Shown: piece by piece, positions 11,400-22,224 of the stretch
Position numbering within the stretch: the stretch's first letter is position 1
Layout of the letters: every line of letters begins with the position of its first letter
Assembly: GCA_016800925.1 (NCBI GenBank)
Contig: JABCPU010000344.1
Location: 1 to 64,000 of the forward strand
Source of the DNA: Suillus spraguei
Lineage: Eukaryota > Basidiomycota > Agaricomycetes > Boletales > Suillaceae
Reading direction: 5' to 3'
DNA length: 64,000 nt
The notes under the pieces: generated by a model
What the model was told of the DNA's origin: nothing
Seen by the model: the letters and a program-made list of their open reading frames with translations, nothing else
Databases searched by the model: none
Program-made: the position numbers and the translations under genes

Positions 11400-12348
11400 T
11401 ACTATGCCTCACGGTGGAATCGTCACCCCCGAAAGTCGTCAGTCACACTTTTGTCACAGCAGTTCACTGCTGCCGCTTTCAAATTCCGCTCGGCAACGCC
11501 TAAAAAAAATTGTTACAGGTCAAAAATTATGATTGGTTGGTGTGACGTGGAGTATTGTAGGGGATGTGGTTGTAATTATAATGGCTGTATGGTGCAGGAA
11601 ATGCTTCATGAGAATGAGAACTATGTGGTCCATGATGAGGCAAATGAACTTGATGCTGGTGTGAAGTAAAATGTCCGGAAAATTGCTGAGATGCTGGTAT
11701 GTTGCTGCGAGTTGGATGTACAGGAGGATTGTAAGGTATTTCATGGCGTGGATCAGGACTATTTATGTTAGAATCATTAGGATGTTCGCGAGAAGAATAA
11801 TGAGAGCTATTGGCAGGTAGTGCTGGAATGGGTGGAATTTCAATGGGTGCAGCGCTGATGGTAGTTGAATTGTCAGTTGCTGATGTGGCGTTTCTCGCGC
11901 GCGTTCTGCCATTGCCAAACAGAGCTGAAAATCGTGGGTTGTTGGCCAGATGAGCATTAGGTGGGTCGGCAATGTAATCCCCTGGATGGCAGTCTGGATC
12001 CGCTGCTCATAAGTGGGATCACGCGACTCTCGTGATTTGCCTTTTGGGCGAACCATGCCTGAATGTGTCAGCTCACTGAAAAGTCGTCACAGCCAGTCAA
12101 CAGCCAGTGGTAGTATTTTTTAGAACTCCGCCACGGCAGCGCTCGGCTGGCTGTCACCAGCGTGACTTTGACGGCTTTCAATGAACTTCACCGTTTCTTA
12201 ATAAAAATTGATCGTTCAACCTCGCAATGAAAGGTGCATGATAGAAACATCGACTCAAGTTCTGAATTGTGTGTAGAGGTAAGAATTGAGTGAGATATTT
12301 AGGTCGTGACGACTTTCGGGGGTGACGATTCCACCGTGAGGCATAGTA
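11400..12348 (-). mobile_element. DNA transposon with perfect 42-bp terminal inverted repeats
   Basis: The block at 11400-11441, starting TACTATGCCTCACGGTGG, reappears as an exact reverse complement at 12307-12348, with no mismatch over 42 bp. If the target duplication is TA (11400-11401 and 12347-12348), the element proper is 11402-12346, 945 bp. That would fit the Tc1/mariner/pogo mode of insertion. The interior holds a minus-strand frame beginning MVRPKGKSRESRDPTYEQRI. It has no recognisable catalytic core, so the element is probably non-autonomous. Identical ends suggest recent activity. Confidence 0.88.
11528..12056 (-). pseudogene. ORF carried by the 42-bp TIR element, with a frame change
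   Basis: From ATG 12056 the frame reads MVRPKGKSRESRDPTYEQRI and continues to about 11983. A shift of frame at a G4 run (about 11977-11983) then opens a long Ser/Pro/His-rich reading that ends at a stop at 11528-11530. The first 25 residues resemble the basic start plus 'eqrIqtAIqgi' helix of pogo-like or psq-type DNA-binding domains, but the similarity is weak. The rest is low complexity. It may be an accessory protein or a decayed transposase N-terminus. Confidence 0.4.
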
Positions 12349-12572
12349 TATCTATATATGTTGCTTGCGGAAAACTGAGATCTGGATGATTCAAACCCCG
12401 ACAGAGAAAGTTGTTGTTAGTAAGCTGATTAGTAGCTGTAGATGACATAAGCAGTCAGAGAAGGTTCTTGAAGTTACCTTGTGAGGGTGCTTGCGTGTCG
12501 GTGGACGCGTGTCCAGCCTTTAAAAAGCTCTGGAGACTGAAGTCGACCACTACCATCGCTACTAAATACACC

Positions 12573-13734
12573 ATGTCCTCCAACGAACACGAAGGCCAAC
12601 TTCTCGGCCTCGGAACGCCTTGCTCATACCCTCACTGCTCTCTGCTCGATTTCCTTCCATTCAAATGTCCACACTGTCCAGGGAGTCCTGCCTTCTGTTC
12701 AGAGCACTTCCATCCACACTGCACTACTGCCCATGCTCACATGGACCGTGTAGCACCAAACTGCCCTCTGTGTAGTGTCCCCGTCGCGATTCCTCCCGGT
12801 GAGGACCCGAACGTACGCATGGAGAGACACATCAGCCGTTTCTGTGAGGTAATGAATGCTAGTGGCAAACAGCAGGGAAAGGGTGGGAGCAAGATATGCG
12901 CTAGGGGGAAGTGCGGTAAGGTACTATTTGCGCCCATCGGGTGTGATGTGAGTTGAACATCTGTTAACTTGGTGTAATGATACTAATGAACACCACACAG
13001 AAATGCCACAAGGAGTTCTGCCCCCAGCACCGTTTCCCAAATGACCATAACTGTCCATCGCTCACTGCACACCGGCCGAACACTGGTTCGACCTCAAAGC
13101 CATCTATCAGACCGAGTCCTGTTACAGCCACTCCCAGCTCATCTTCGGCCAAATCTGCGTCCACGGCGTTATCCAGACCCGCCGCTTCATCCAAACCGAC
13201 ATCAGCACCATCCTCTTCCAAGTTTTCCATGCCAGTCTCTGTTTCTGTCCCAAACGTATTCTCCAAGACTGATCGGTGAGTACACGTCCACTTTCTGTAT
13301 TTCAGTATCCACTCATAACGCACTAGCGTCTCTCCTGCGCCCGTTCTATCCACATCTTCTGCATCCACACTTGTATCGCCTTTGTCTGCAACTGAACCTT
13401 CCTCGCCAATCGTGTCTTCCAAATCTACGAACTGCACTAAATCAACCTCGTCTAATTTCCTCGACCCAATGTCTTTCATCCCTCCATCGATCTTCATATC
13501 TGCCTAATCTCACCCATCACATCATGTATCAACCCATTTAATGACTCGCTGTATCAACATCTATATGTCCTTAACAGACGCGCAAAGGAGGAGCGCGCAA
13601 GCAGACTCAAAGCCATGAAAGAGCGCGCCAAGAGAGGCCTTCTCACAGAAGAAGAGAAGCTCGTCCTTGCTGAAGAAGAAGCAGCACGTGCGCAGGGAGT
13701 CAGAAAGGGAGACAAGGAGTGCCATATTATGTAG
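12573..13734 (+). CDS. AN1-type zinc-finger protein (AIRAP/ZFAND2-like)
   Basis: Exon 1 is 12573-12947 and exon 2 is 13001-13275, with a last exon at 13578-13734. An extra in-frame Ser/Thr/Pro exon, 13327-13470, fits the phases and is possible. If it is skipped, the intron would be about 300 nt, far longer than its neighbours. Two AN1 fingers are visible. The first runs from CSYPHCSLLDFLPFKCPHC to HAHMDRV; the second runs from CARGKCGKVLFAPIGCDKCHKEFC to HNCP. After a Ser-rich linker, a charged helix (RAKEERASRLKAMKERA) leads to the C-terminus KECHIM, a CaaX-like box. Family members act with Cdc48 and the proteasome in the arsenite and ER-stress response. Start ATG 12573 has the context CACC. 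Confidence 0.87.
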
Positions 13735-14703
13735 CTTTCCCCCCCTGAACTTCTACGACGCTGGGGACTTCACATGGTACCCATATACTATACTACGATT
13801 CCGCATTTGACCGATCATGTATTTCCTGGAACCCTGTTGGAATTTGAGAACACTAGTAATATAGGCCTCGCTTTGGTTGTTGGTTGTTACGATGTGATGA
13901 CGGTTGTATTGTGTTGAATGCTGCCGAGCTCTTGGGTGAATGCCACGAGTCGTAGGGGAGGTGGTTATAGATATTACGTGATAGACTTTTACCGTTGCCG
14001 GGGTCTAGGATGAGTACTGAGTCACGATGAACCGTTCCGACTCCCCAACTCATTAATATTGGAAGAAGTGACCTTAACGACGAACCTTCCTTAAATGTCG
14101 AGATTGTAATATAGACAATTTGGCGATTCGTTTAACCGTGTGGACTGCTAAATATGGGGAGAATATGTGGTGCTCCGGATGGAGTACCACACGTGCCAAG
14201 AGGGGGTTGACACCCCCGCAGAAGGGCACAGAATAGGGAACCAGAGTATCTCGTCATGTGTTTTTTTAACTTTGGCGCTTCTTTGTATACTACAACTTGA
14301 ATGCATACGTATGCTACGCACATGGGTCTGCCACTCGACCGAATTCAAACTTCTTTCCACTTGGTCGCCGTCATACTAATAAAAACACAACACCAATGAA
14401 CAACACTAATAGCGGTACCTAGTCTAGGAATGCGGTCGGGGATAAGTCGACGAATAACACAGTAAACGAGTGAAGACAGTAAGTGAAAGGAATGAATGCA
14501 GTCAATGAATGTTCACAGAACTAGAACAGGACGAGAAACTATAATGTTCGTAGGAGGTTGCAGATTGCATAGAACATTAGGTATGCAGCAAGAGAACGGA
14601 ACATCAACATCATAAGTGCAATGAGAAACGTAACGTGCCGTTGCGGGTGGGAATCAGAGTCCTTTGAATGCAAAATATGCGAGTGACTGGTTCATGTGCA
14701 GTG
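13735..14703. other. Intergenic between convergent genes; two adjacent hairpins
   Basis: No gene was recognised. Two short inverted repeats lie side by side: GTGGTGCTCC...GGAGTACCAC (about 14167-14190) and GGGGGTTGACACCCCC (14202-14217). They sit between the 3' ends of the AN1 gene (plus) and the membrane-protein gene (minus). Confidence 0.5.
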
Positions 14704-17622
14704 CTATCGTCGGACAAAAAAAACCACCAGGATGATAAAGGGAATGTAGGTAAATAGCGATACCACGGACATGACACGGCACCGGAACCGCCATGCCTTT
14801 GCATCTAGCATCAATCCATCCGTCAGTTCAATCCAAACCCTGCATTACACAAGTACCTACCATGCTCTATCTGTGGATCATCCAGTGAAACGCCCTTCTC
14901 ATCACCAACAACGCGCGTGCGCGGCGTGCGGAGAAAGAGCGCAGCAACCCACCAGATAGGGAACAAGGCGAATCCCACAAAGAAACACCATGCATGCACA
15001 GGTGACCCAGGCTCGTCTTCTCCGCGAAAATGCAGCGTCCAAGGAGTCTCTGCCAGTTTCTTCGGCGGGCGTCTAGGATCTCGCATGTGAAACGTGCCAG
15101 AAGGCGCGATTGAAGGCGCATGCGGGGACACGAGCGCGCTGATAGGAATAGATGCCTGAGATAGGCTTTGACGTCTTGTGTGATTCTGATTCTGGATGAT
15201 TGAGTTGGTATGAGAGTTTTTGCTGGGGGTCTGATGGGGACGTGTCGAACGAGCAGACGCGGCACGAGAGGGTGTGTTGGGACTGGAGACGACGCGGACG
15301 CTCGTTTGGCTCGACCAGGAGCCGAACTTGCCCGCCTCGGGCGTCGGCTCTAAATTCGTGCTCTGGCTCTGGATGGAGACGGGCCGCGAATGGATGGGGT
15401 TGACGAAAGAGGACGATGATATACGAGCGCGTTTGCGGTGGTACGATGATGGTGCGTGTGATGAAGCAGAAAGCTTTTGACCTGCAGAATTACATTAAAT
15501 TAGATTAAGCAATCAATTCGCGTTCGGAATGGGTAACGTAATGGAAGGTACATACTTCGGTTGCTCTCTGGGACGGCAAAAGTTGTGCGCTGGATGTCCT
15601 TTCTCTGCTCGGGCGGCGTGGTATCGATATCTTCGGCTTTGCGTTTGCCTTTGGTCTTATCGCTCTGGTTGCGGGAGGTGGGAGTAGGAGTACTTGGATT
15701 CATGGTGATTGTGCGGGAAGTACGTGCAGATGTGGGAGTGATGGTGGAGGGAGGGAGGAGAAACTGAGACGATGGGCGACCTTGTGTTTTGCTTGGACCC
15801 ACAGGCACATCTAGTCTCGAAGCAGTATGATTTGGCGAGGTGGCGCCATCCAGAGCGACGCGAGTACCATTTGGATTCGCAGACATGCGCGGGCCCACGT
15901 AACTTGCTGAGTAGCGATGGTGGGGAGGAGGAAGGTTAGAAGATAGTGATGGAGACGGGGACTGGGATGCGGGTTCCCCGCCTAGAACAAATGAGTGAGC
16001 ATGTGAAACGAGCGACTGAAGTAGACGTATAAGAAAGTACATGGATGAATAATAAAAAGAGACAAGATGCGGAATCCGGAATGTGTGGTAGAAAACAATA
16101 TCTAAATGCCGTAAGCACTGGACTTACCTTGGGGAACTGGAGAGCGTGGTCGAGGTGGTGAAGATGCAGGGGAAAATGATTGTGATATGGGCGCCTGATT
16201 AGGAAACTGCGCCATGCTGCCACCACGTGTTTCGGACCCCGGACCCGGGACACCACTTTGGGATACCAATGGCCAATTGACGAGATCAACCCCTTCACCC
16301 AACGAAAGCCGCAGCATTTCGCGCGACACCTCTGCGGGCCATGCGGTGTTTGAAGATGAGTTGACACCTTCCGTAGCTTGTTGTGCACTCCAAGAGGCAC
16401 TGTTGCGTCGACGGAGTCGGGTTTTGTCAGGTATTGTTCGCGTACGAAGACGTTGTGCAGCAGGCTGCTCTTCCGGGGAAGAAGGGAAGGTATTTTGCAC
16501 CTTCGGGAGGCTCGCAGAGCGTCGGACAGATCGGCTAAATGTCATTGATAGCGATGCAAATAAATCATCACACGGAATCCGTGATGAGCGTTTGGAAAAT
16601 GAGTTGGATCGCTCTGCGAAACCTGATCCTGCGGGAGTAATATTACTAACGTTTTTGTCCTTGAGGCAGGATGACAAAGCCGGGTGATTCAAGGGGGGCA
16701 GAGGAGGTGGGGGCGATGGATGACCAAATGTAAACGTGGACCGGCTCTCGGGTGTCGGATGGCCAAATGTTCCGGGAGAGTCAAATCCCAGTTCGCGAAG
16801 GATAGGTGCAGTGAAGTATGCAGTCGGGCGAGTTGTTGGAGACGTATTGGGTCTTGGTCTATTGGGTGTTCGTGGATGCAATCTAGAGGACGCGGAATCT
16901 GTTGGTGATGATTTGGAATGGATGGACGAGCTGCTTGTGTGATCATTGTCGGGTATCGTCAAGGTGTGTCCCCTATTGCTTGTCTGTGCTGATATATCGC
17001 GAGCCACTATGGAGGATCGTGACACATTATGGGAGCTCACGACAGAGTGCGAACTTTCGGCTGAGCTGATACCTTTACCGTTCTTATTGCTGTTACTTCT
17101 CTTCAGCGAAGGAGAATATGACGTTCGTCTGGTAGCGTCTTTGGTCGGACTAAAGTCTGCAAATGCTGGTAGCATTGGGGAGCTGCGCACTCGTTTGCGA
17201 CCAAACGTGGACCAGTCACCGGGTGCAGCTAGGCGGTCAATGGATTTCAACTCGCTTAGAGTTGTTTCATGGGCTGAATCTGACCCAGGTTTATCTACTT
17301 CGCAGACATTCCCGGGGATAGGTTTTGCTCGCAGTATATCGCGGAGTCCACGGTTGCTATCATCTATAGTGTGTCTCCAAGTTCTCGGACTCAAGCTGCG
17401 AGGCAGAGGTTCTGAATCGTCCACGTCCAAGTATGAACTTGGATTCTCGAGAATCTTCTTGTTTATACCATAACGCACTGCCGGGGATGTTTCGACAGTT
17501 GAATCCACACCATAACCAAGGGCAGAAGTGGGCGGAACGACGCAGCCGTTTTCTGGTTGCAAATGTGGAGCAGCGGAATGGTTAATGCCTCGGCCTCGGA
17601 TATGAGAGAGGAATGCCTGCAT
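14704..17622 (-). CDS. Low-complexity fungal protein with C-terminal membrane segments (880 aa), function unknown
   Basis: Four exons (16128-17622, 15556-15981, 14861-15481, 14704-14804) join in phase, with GT-AG introns of 56-146 nt, into 880 codons. The first 700 or so residues are Ser/Pro/Thr/Arg-rich and look disordered. A conserved-looking tail follows: GSPVHAWCFFVGFALFPIWW, a charged loop with DDPQIEHDAKAWRFRCRVMS, then VSLFTYIPFIILVVFFV and RR at the end. This makes two membrane segments, with the bulk of the protein probably cytosolic. I chose ATG 17622 (MQAFLSHIRG). An in-frame ATG at 17670 is possible, and upstream frames to 17851 do not join in phase. The tail recurs in Agaricomycete hypothetical proteins; the role is unknown. 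Confidence 0.75.
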
Positions 17623-18144
17623 CTCTCGCCAAATACCCCTGCTACACGGGTCAGTGCGGCGTATGTACAATAATCGTCAGACGTACGGTCACTCCGCCAG
17701 TTTTAAGGCGCTGGATCGAACGCGTTGAGCCTGCGTTCCCGTGAGGCACGGGGATGATAAGAACAGGGCGTCCGACTTCAATTACACGTGAATTGTAACT
17801 ATCGCCAAGCAACTGGGCAACAAAGGCCGACCTAAACCAGCACGAAGGCAACGGTCGTGCGCCGATCCAACGAACGTTGATTAACTGGACGGCGCTAAGA
17901 ATATCCTCGTTCCGGATTAATTCTCTGAGTACTTACCACTAGTCACGGTAGAGCACTTGTCAATCAGCCATGATCAACCCCTTCTACAGGGGTCGGCTCC
18001 ATTTACGCGTCGAGATCACATGATCATGAACGACAATTAATTACATAATCGAATACTGCGTGGCACGGGCAGTGGCGACTGTACATCCAGACCGTGACCG
18101 CATTTTCCATTGAGCTGCGAACTATACTCTTGATTTTGCCCACC
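17623..18144. other. Divergent promoter region
   Basis: This spacer of about 520 bp lies between the minus-strand membrane-protein gene and the plus-strand epsin gene. It probably contains both promoters. A minus-strand open stretch at 17651-17851 could be 5' leader. No clear TATA motif was seen. Confidence 0.5.
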
Positions 18145-20143
18145 ATGGATCGCTTCGACTCCCTGGCAAGTACCCTGTCAAACCTGACTGTTTATGACCT
18201 CAAAAACATGTACAACCAAGTGCGTGGCGACGAAGAGCAGGGCAATTGCAATTGTGCATACTGATGATTGTCCATGTAGGCCAAAAATGTTGTACTTAAT
18301 ATCAGCGAGATGGAGTCCAAGGTCAGGGAGGCGACTAATGACGAACCGTGGTAAGCATACCTCGCCCAAACTCAATGCAGGGCGTAGTAGACTCACAGGG
18401 CAACGCAGGGGCGCCAGTTCCACATTAATGCAAGAAATTGCTCAAGGGTTAGTGACTTTCTATATTATAGTAAACGAAAGTTGACGTTTTGAATAGAACG
18501 TTCAACTTGTAAGCTTACTGCTTCAGGGTTCCGATTGTATGCCCCATTGATGTACTCTAGCCAAAACTTCAATGAGATCATGCCATGTATATATGCCCGG
18601 TTTATGGAAAAAGAGGCTCGGCAGTGGAGACAGATTTACAAGGTAGGCTGTTCGTGTTTCATTCGGTCCTCTCGCCAAACTATGCCCACAGGCACTCCAA
18701 CTGCTTGAATACTTAATCAAACACGGCAGCGAGAGAGTTGTCGATGACTCTCGTTCTCACATCTCTACGCTCAAGATGCTCAGAAATTTCCATTATATAG
18801 ACGACAAGGGCAAAGATGAGGGCCAGAATGGTATGCAGTTGACAGCGAAGCAATAGGCGCCTCTGACGTATTGGCATATAGTCCGCAACCGGGCCCGCGA
18901 ACTGGTAGACCTATTGTCCGATGTAGAGGGCATCCGCACGGAACGACGGAAAGCGAAAGCCAATCGCCATAAATACATTGGTACTGGGAACGATGTTATG
19001 AGCTTCAGCTCAGGTGGTAGCCGCTTTGGCGGATTTGGTAGTGATAGCTTCTCAAGTGGAAGCGGAGGCTATTACGGCGACAGAATGAGTGGTAGAGATG
19101 GTGAGAGTCTCGCCTGTCTCAAGAATCACCAATTTCTCACATTGTGCTAGATTACGGAGGCAGCTCTGGTTTCAGAGATAGCAATGGTAGAAAGGACTTT
19201 GAGGAATATACTGCTGGGGACGATGAGACTGCCATCAGACGATCAGGCTCTATCAGTAGGAGTCATACTGGGTCTCGTCAGGGCACACAGTCCGTTAGTT
19301 CTTCCGTTCGTCCGGCGCAACCTGCACCCCCGAAGCCGAAAGAACCTGAGGTCGATCTCCTGGGTGGCTTCGGTGACGAACCGATGGCCGCTACCGGCGT
19401 CAATCCCGTGTCCAACACGAACAAAGCTCTTCCAACCGTGGGTAATGTCAATATCGATGGTGAGGCGTCCATCAAAGGGTCCTTTCAGAAAACTGATGAG
19501 TCATGCAGATGATGATTTCGCTGATTTCCAGGCTGCACCATCTTCACCCGCACCATCTTCACCTGCACCGGCATCTGCTCCTCTCCCCACCAAGCCTACG
19601 TTGATGGAGATGCTACGAAGCACAAGCCCTCCTGCCGGTCGGGCACCCATGATGAGCCCATCACTTGGATCACAAGTTCCTAAACCCGCTGCGTTTACCA
19701 ACACTTCTGTGAGGCCTCTTTCTCCTACAAACAGGCAATTTTTCCCTGCCACCGCTGGTGGGTCATCCGGCAACTTGTGGTCTACGTCGACGCCGCTGTC
19801 GCCTACGACATCCGTCCGAACATCGATGTCAGCTGCTCCAATTATCCCCGCGGCTCCATCCTCAAAAGCTTCATCCGCCACATCGCCAAAGTCATCATCG
19901 AACTTCGAGGACTTGTGGTCGTTGTCCCTGGGTACGACGACCCCGACTGTCAGATCTGGAAACACTGGTAAATCCATCAAAGATCTTGAGAAAGAGAAAG
20001 CCCAGGCTGGTATCTGGGCGTCGAGTCAAAAGCCAGGCGCAACCCAAATGGGAATGGGCAACGGCTTCGGGAATTTTGGTGGTATGGGTGCTTCCGGCGG
20101 AACTTCTTCTGCTTCCGCGGGTGATGATGACCTCTTGCTGTGA
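18145..20143 (+). CDS. ENT3: ENTH-domain clathrin adaptor (Ent3/epsinR type)
   Basis: Nine exons join in phase to 526 aa: 18145-18219, 18280-18350, 18409-18447, 18497-18508, 18561-18642, 18692-18830, 18882-19100, 19151-19459 and 19509-20143. Residues 1-160 are a full ENTH domain: SNLTVYDLKNMYNQAKNVVL, SEMESKVREATNDEPWGASS, RQWRQIYKALQLLEYLIKHG, and VRNRARELVDLLSD. It most resembles the Ent3/clathrin-interactor-1 group, which binds PI(3,5)P2/PI4P and acts at the trans-Golgi and endosomes with AP-1 and GGA. A Gly/Ser-rich stretch follows, then acidic motifs (EVDLLGGFGD, DDDFADFQ) that suit clathrin and adaptor ear binding, and a C-terminal DDDLLL. Exon 4 is only 12 nt. Confidence 0.95.
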
Positions 20144-20975
20144 ATCATGATCACAGGCTTGATCGTGCAGTTCAGGGTTGGAATGGACCACTGATTAGTT
20201 GCTTCCTTAATGTTGCCACGTTGGTTCATAAATTTATCTGCTATCAAATTTTGCGGGCTGATTTATGTTGTGTTTGTGTGCAATAACTCAGTCCGAACTC
20301 CTAGACCCATCAAGGGGTATGAGAGTCGGAGATACAGGTCCCGTCATCCCACTTCCTCACTTCTGTTAACCTGAGCGAGAGGTGTAAAAAATTCAGTAGA
20401 ACCAATCATGGAACGATATCGTTACACTTTGTCGTGGTGTCCCCGCGTGACTCTTCCCTCTTGGACAGGTGTCGTAGAATGTTTGACGGCGTCCAATTCG
20501 GTGTGAAGAGAGCTCCCGATGAACTAAATGAGCACTGAACGCTGAGTGACGTCATGGATGAAATCATAAATATCTTTTGGGATGCAGACTCTCAGTGCTT
20601 CTCCAAATACTAGTGGAGATATACCAGTGGCTCAAATGCTCAAAAGGTGTGTGTCGTACAGATTTTGTTATCACTGCCCTTGCTAACAGACATCGAAATT
20701 TCATGATGTGGATCATAACCACCGCATCATTAAGTTACCAGTCAGCCACCCCCTTTGACTGGATGCTTAATTTGCATTGACTGTGGAGAGGGAACAACCA
20801 TCGAAGTTTGTGGCCTTTGTGGCTAGTAAGCGCATGTGGACAGGAGACATGGGTAGCATAAATGTGCAGAACATCGTTAGGTTCCTCACTGCCAACCACC
20901 TGCAATTCAATGGTAAGCATTGAGCTCCCCTAGTCTTCTACCTGCTGACAAGTCATTTAGCTTAAACCCTCGCAC
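20144..20975. other. Intergenic, no recognised gene
   Basis: Only short open frames are present, such as 20577-20780 on the plus strand. A possible leader exon ends near 20911 at a GTAAGC donor, and its matching acceptor TTTAG lies just before the next feature, but the joined frame hits a stop, so it may be 5' UTR. Confidence 0.4.
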
Positions 20976-21498
20976 ATGAGCCTGCATTCTGGCCTCTTTG
21001 AAGATGACTGCTTCGAGTCAGATACCGCCGACCCAGAGGACGAGTATACCCTCACCGCTTTTGGTGAGCTCTCCCTTAGCCAAGAAGAAATGTTCGGCTT
21101 CGCTCCAAACGATATTCGCCGCCGTAATCGAATGCGTTTGAGGGAGAGGGATAAGAGTGGCTACTGCCAGTACAGACCACAGGTGCGCATCGCGTTTGCA
21201 CGGTTAATTGTACTCTTATCTGATTACCATACGATAGTTTCTTGAGAAATTCTGGGACGAAATGGCATCTCCACTAGTTTCGACTCCAACACTTATTGAG
21301 ATGATCAATGAATTTCAACGCGGTGCTTCTCAGCGTGCACAGGCAAAAACCCGATCTCGTGCAACTGACTCAGGCAAATCAACCTCCAGTAACTTGAGTG
21401 CTTCATACGATGACGAACTGAAGCAGTCGGTGATCGTAGATCAAGGAATGAAGAAAACTACTCCTGAGGCTTGCAATTTCGTATTGGGATGTCGATGA
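20976..21498 (+). CDS. Hypothetical protein, two exons (155 aa)
   Basis: Exons 20976-21182 and 21238-21498 join at GTGCGC...GATAG in phase: GYCQYRPQ then FLEKFWDEMASPLVSTPTLI. The protein has an acidic start (DDCFESDTADPEDEYT), a basic stretch (NDIRRRNRMRLRERDKSGYC) and a polar tail. No family was recognised, and the true 5' end may lie further upstream. It might be a fragment of a repeat-associated gene, given the repeat element starting 600 bp downstream. Confidence 0.45.
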
Positions 21499-22129
21499 TC
21501 GAGTTGCGTTCACCAACATTAACGTAGTTGTCTGTATATCAATAGATAACCTGTACAATTAATCATATTTATACCAGGGTAAATGGACGAGCATGTTCCT
21601 TAGTAGACTTGTCCCTCTTGAAGTCCTTTTGTTCATTGTGGACGTTTGAACTATTGTCATTGGCTGGCAATATGTAATGGAAAGGCTCCTGCTTCTCAGA
21701 ACCTTCCTAAGTAGCTTCTATTGGCCTCCAAACACGACTCGCGACTTTTCGAAAAATTTAAATTTTATTGACCTTCAGTTATTTAATGCGTGTGCAGGAG
21801 CTTCAGCTGCAAGAAATATATGTTGTGAAAACAGACGATGAAAAAATATGATACTAATTTGTGCCTGCGAAGCATAAGCCATACCACAACGCAACTTTGG
21901 CTTCGAATAGAGAAGGTTTGGTTTGGACGTATGTTCCACTTTGGTGAACAGTGATTACCATGATTTAAACTTTAGACACACGGTCATATGTGTCCCGACA
22001 GCAAAGAATGCTCAGAGTACTAATAGGTCTCTGCTTGCAGTATTCTTCTTGGTTGCCTAAACAAATATAATTAGTGTTTCAAACGTATCTAAAGGTACGA
22101 CTCGCCATGGAGTAAATATTAATGTTGCA
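21499..22129. other. AT-rich intergenic stretch
   Basis: No coding or RNA feature was recognised. It includes the A/T-rich palindrome-like AAAATTTAAATTTTATT near 21757. Confidence 0.5.
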
Positions 22130-22224
22130 ACAACAATTTGCACAAGGGCTAAGACCAGTTAAGGTGAACCTCTTAAGGAAACCATCCACGAGTGAATGTC
22201 AAGGTGCGTTCTGATAGAAAAAAA

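Noticed and set aside
17651..17851. Upstream 66-codon frame as N-terminus of the 880-aa protein
   Set aside because: No donor in the required phase joins it to the main exon; kept as possible leader only.
18509..18560. Alternative acceptor at 18527 inside intron 4 of the epsin gene
   Set aside because: Using it breaks the ENTH reading frame, whereas the acceptor at 18560 gives FQNFNEIMPCIY, which matches the domain.
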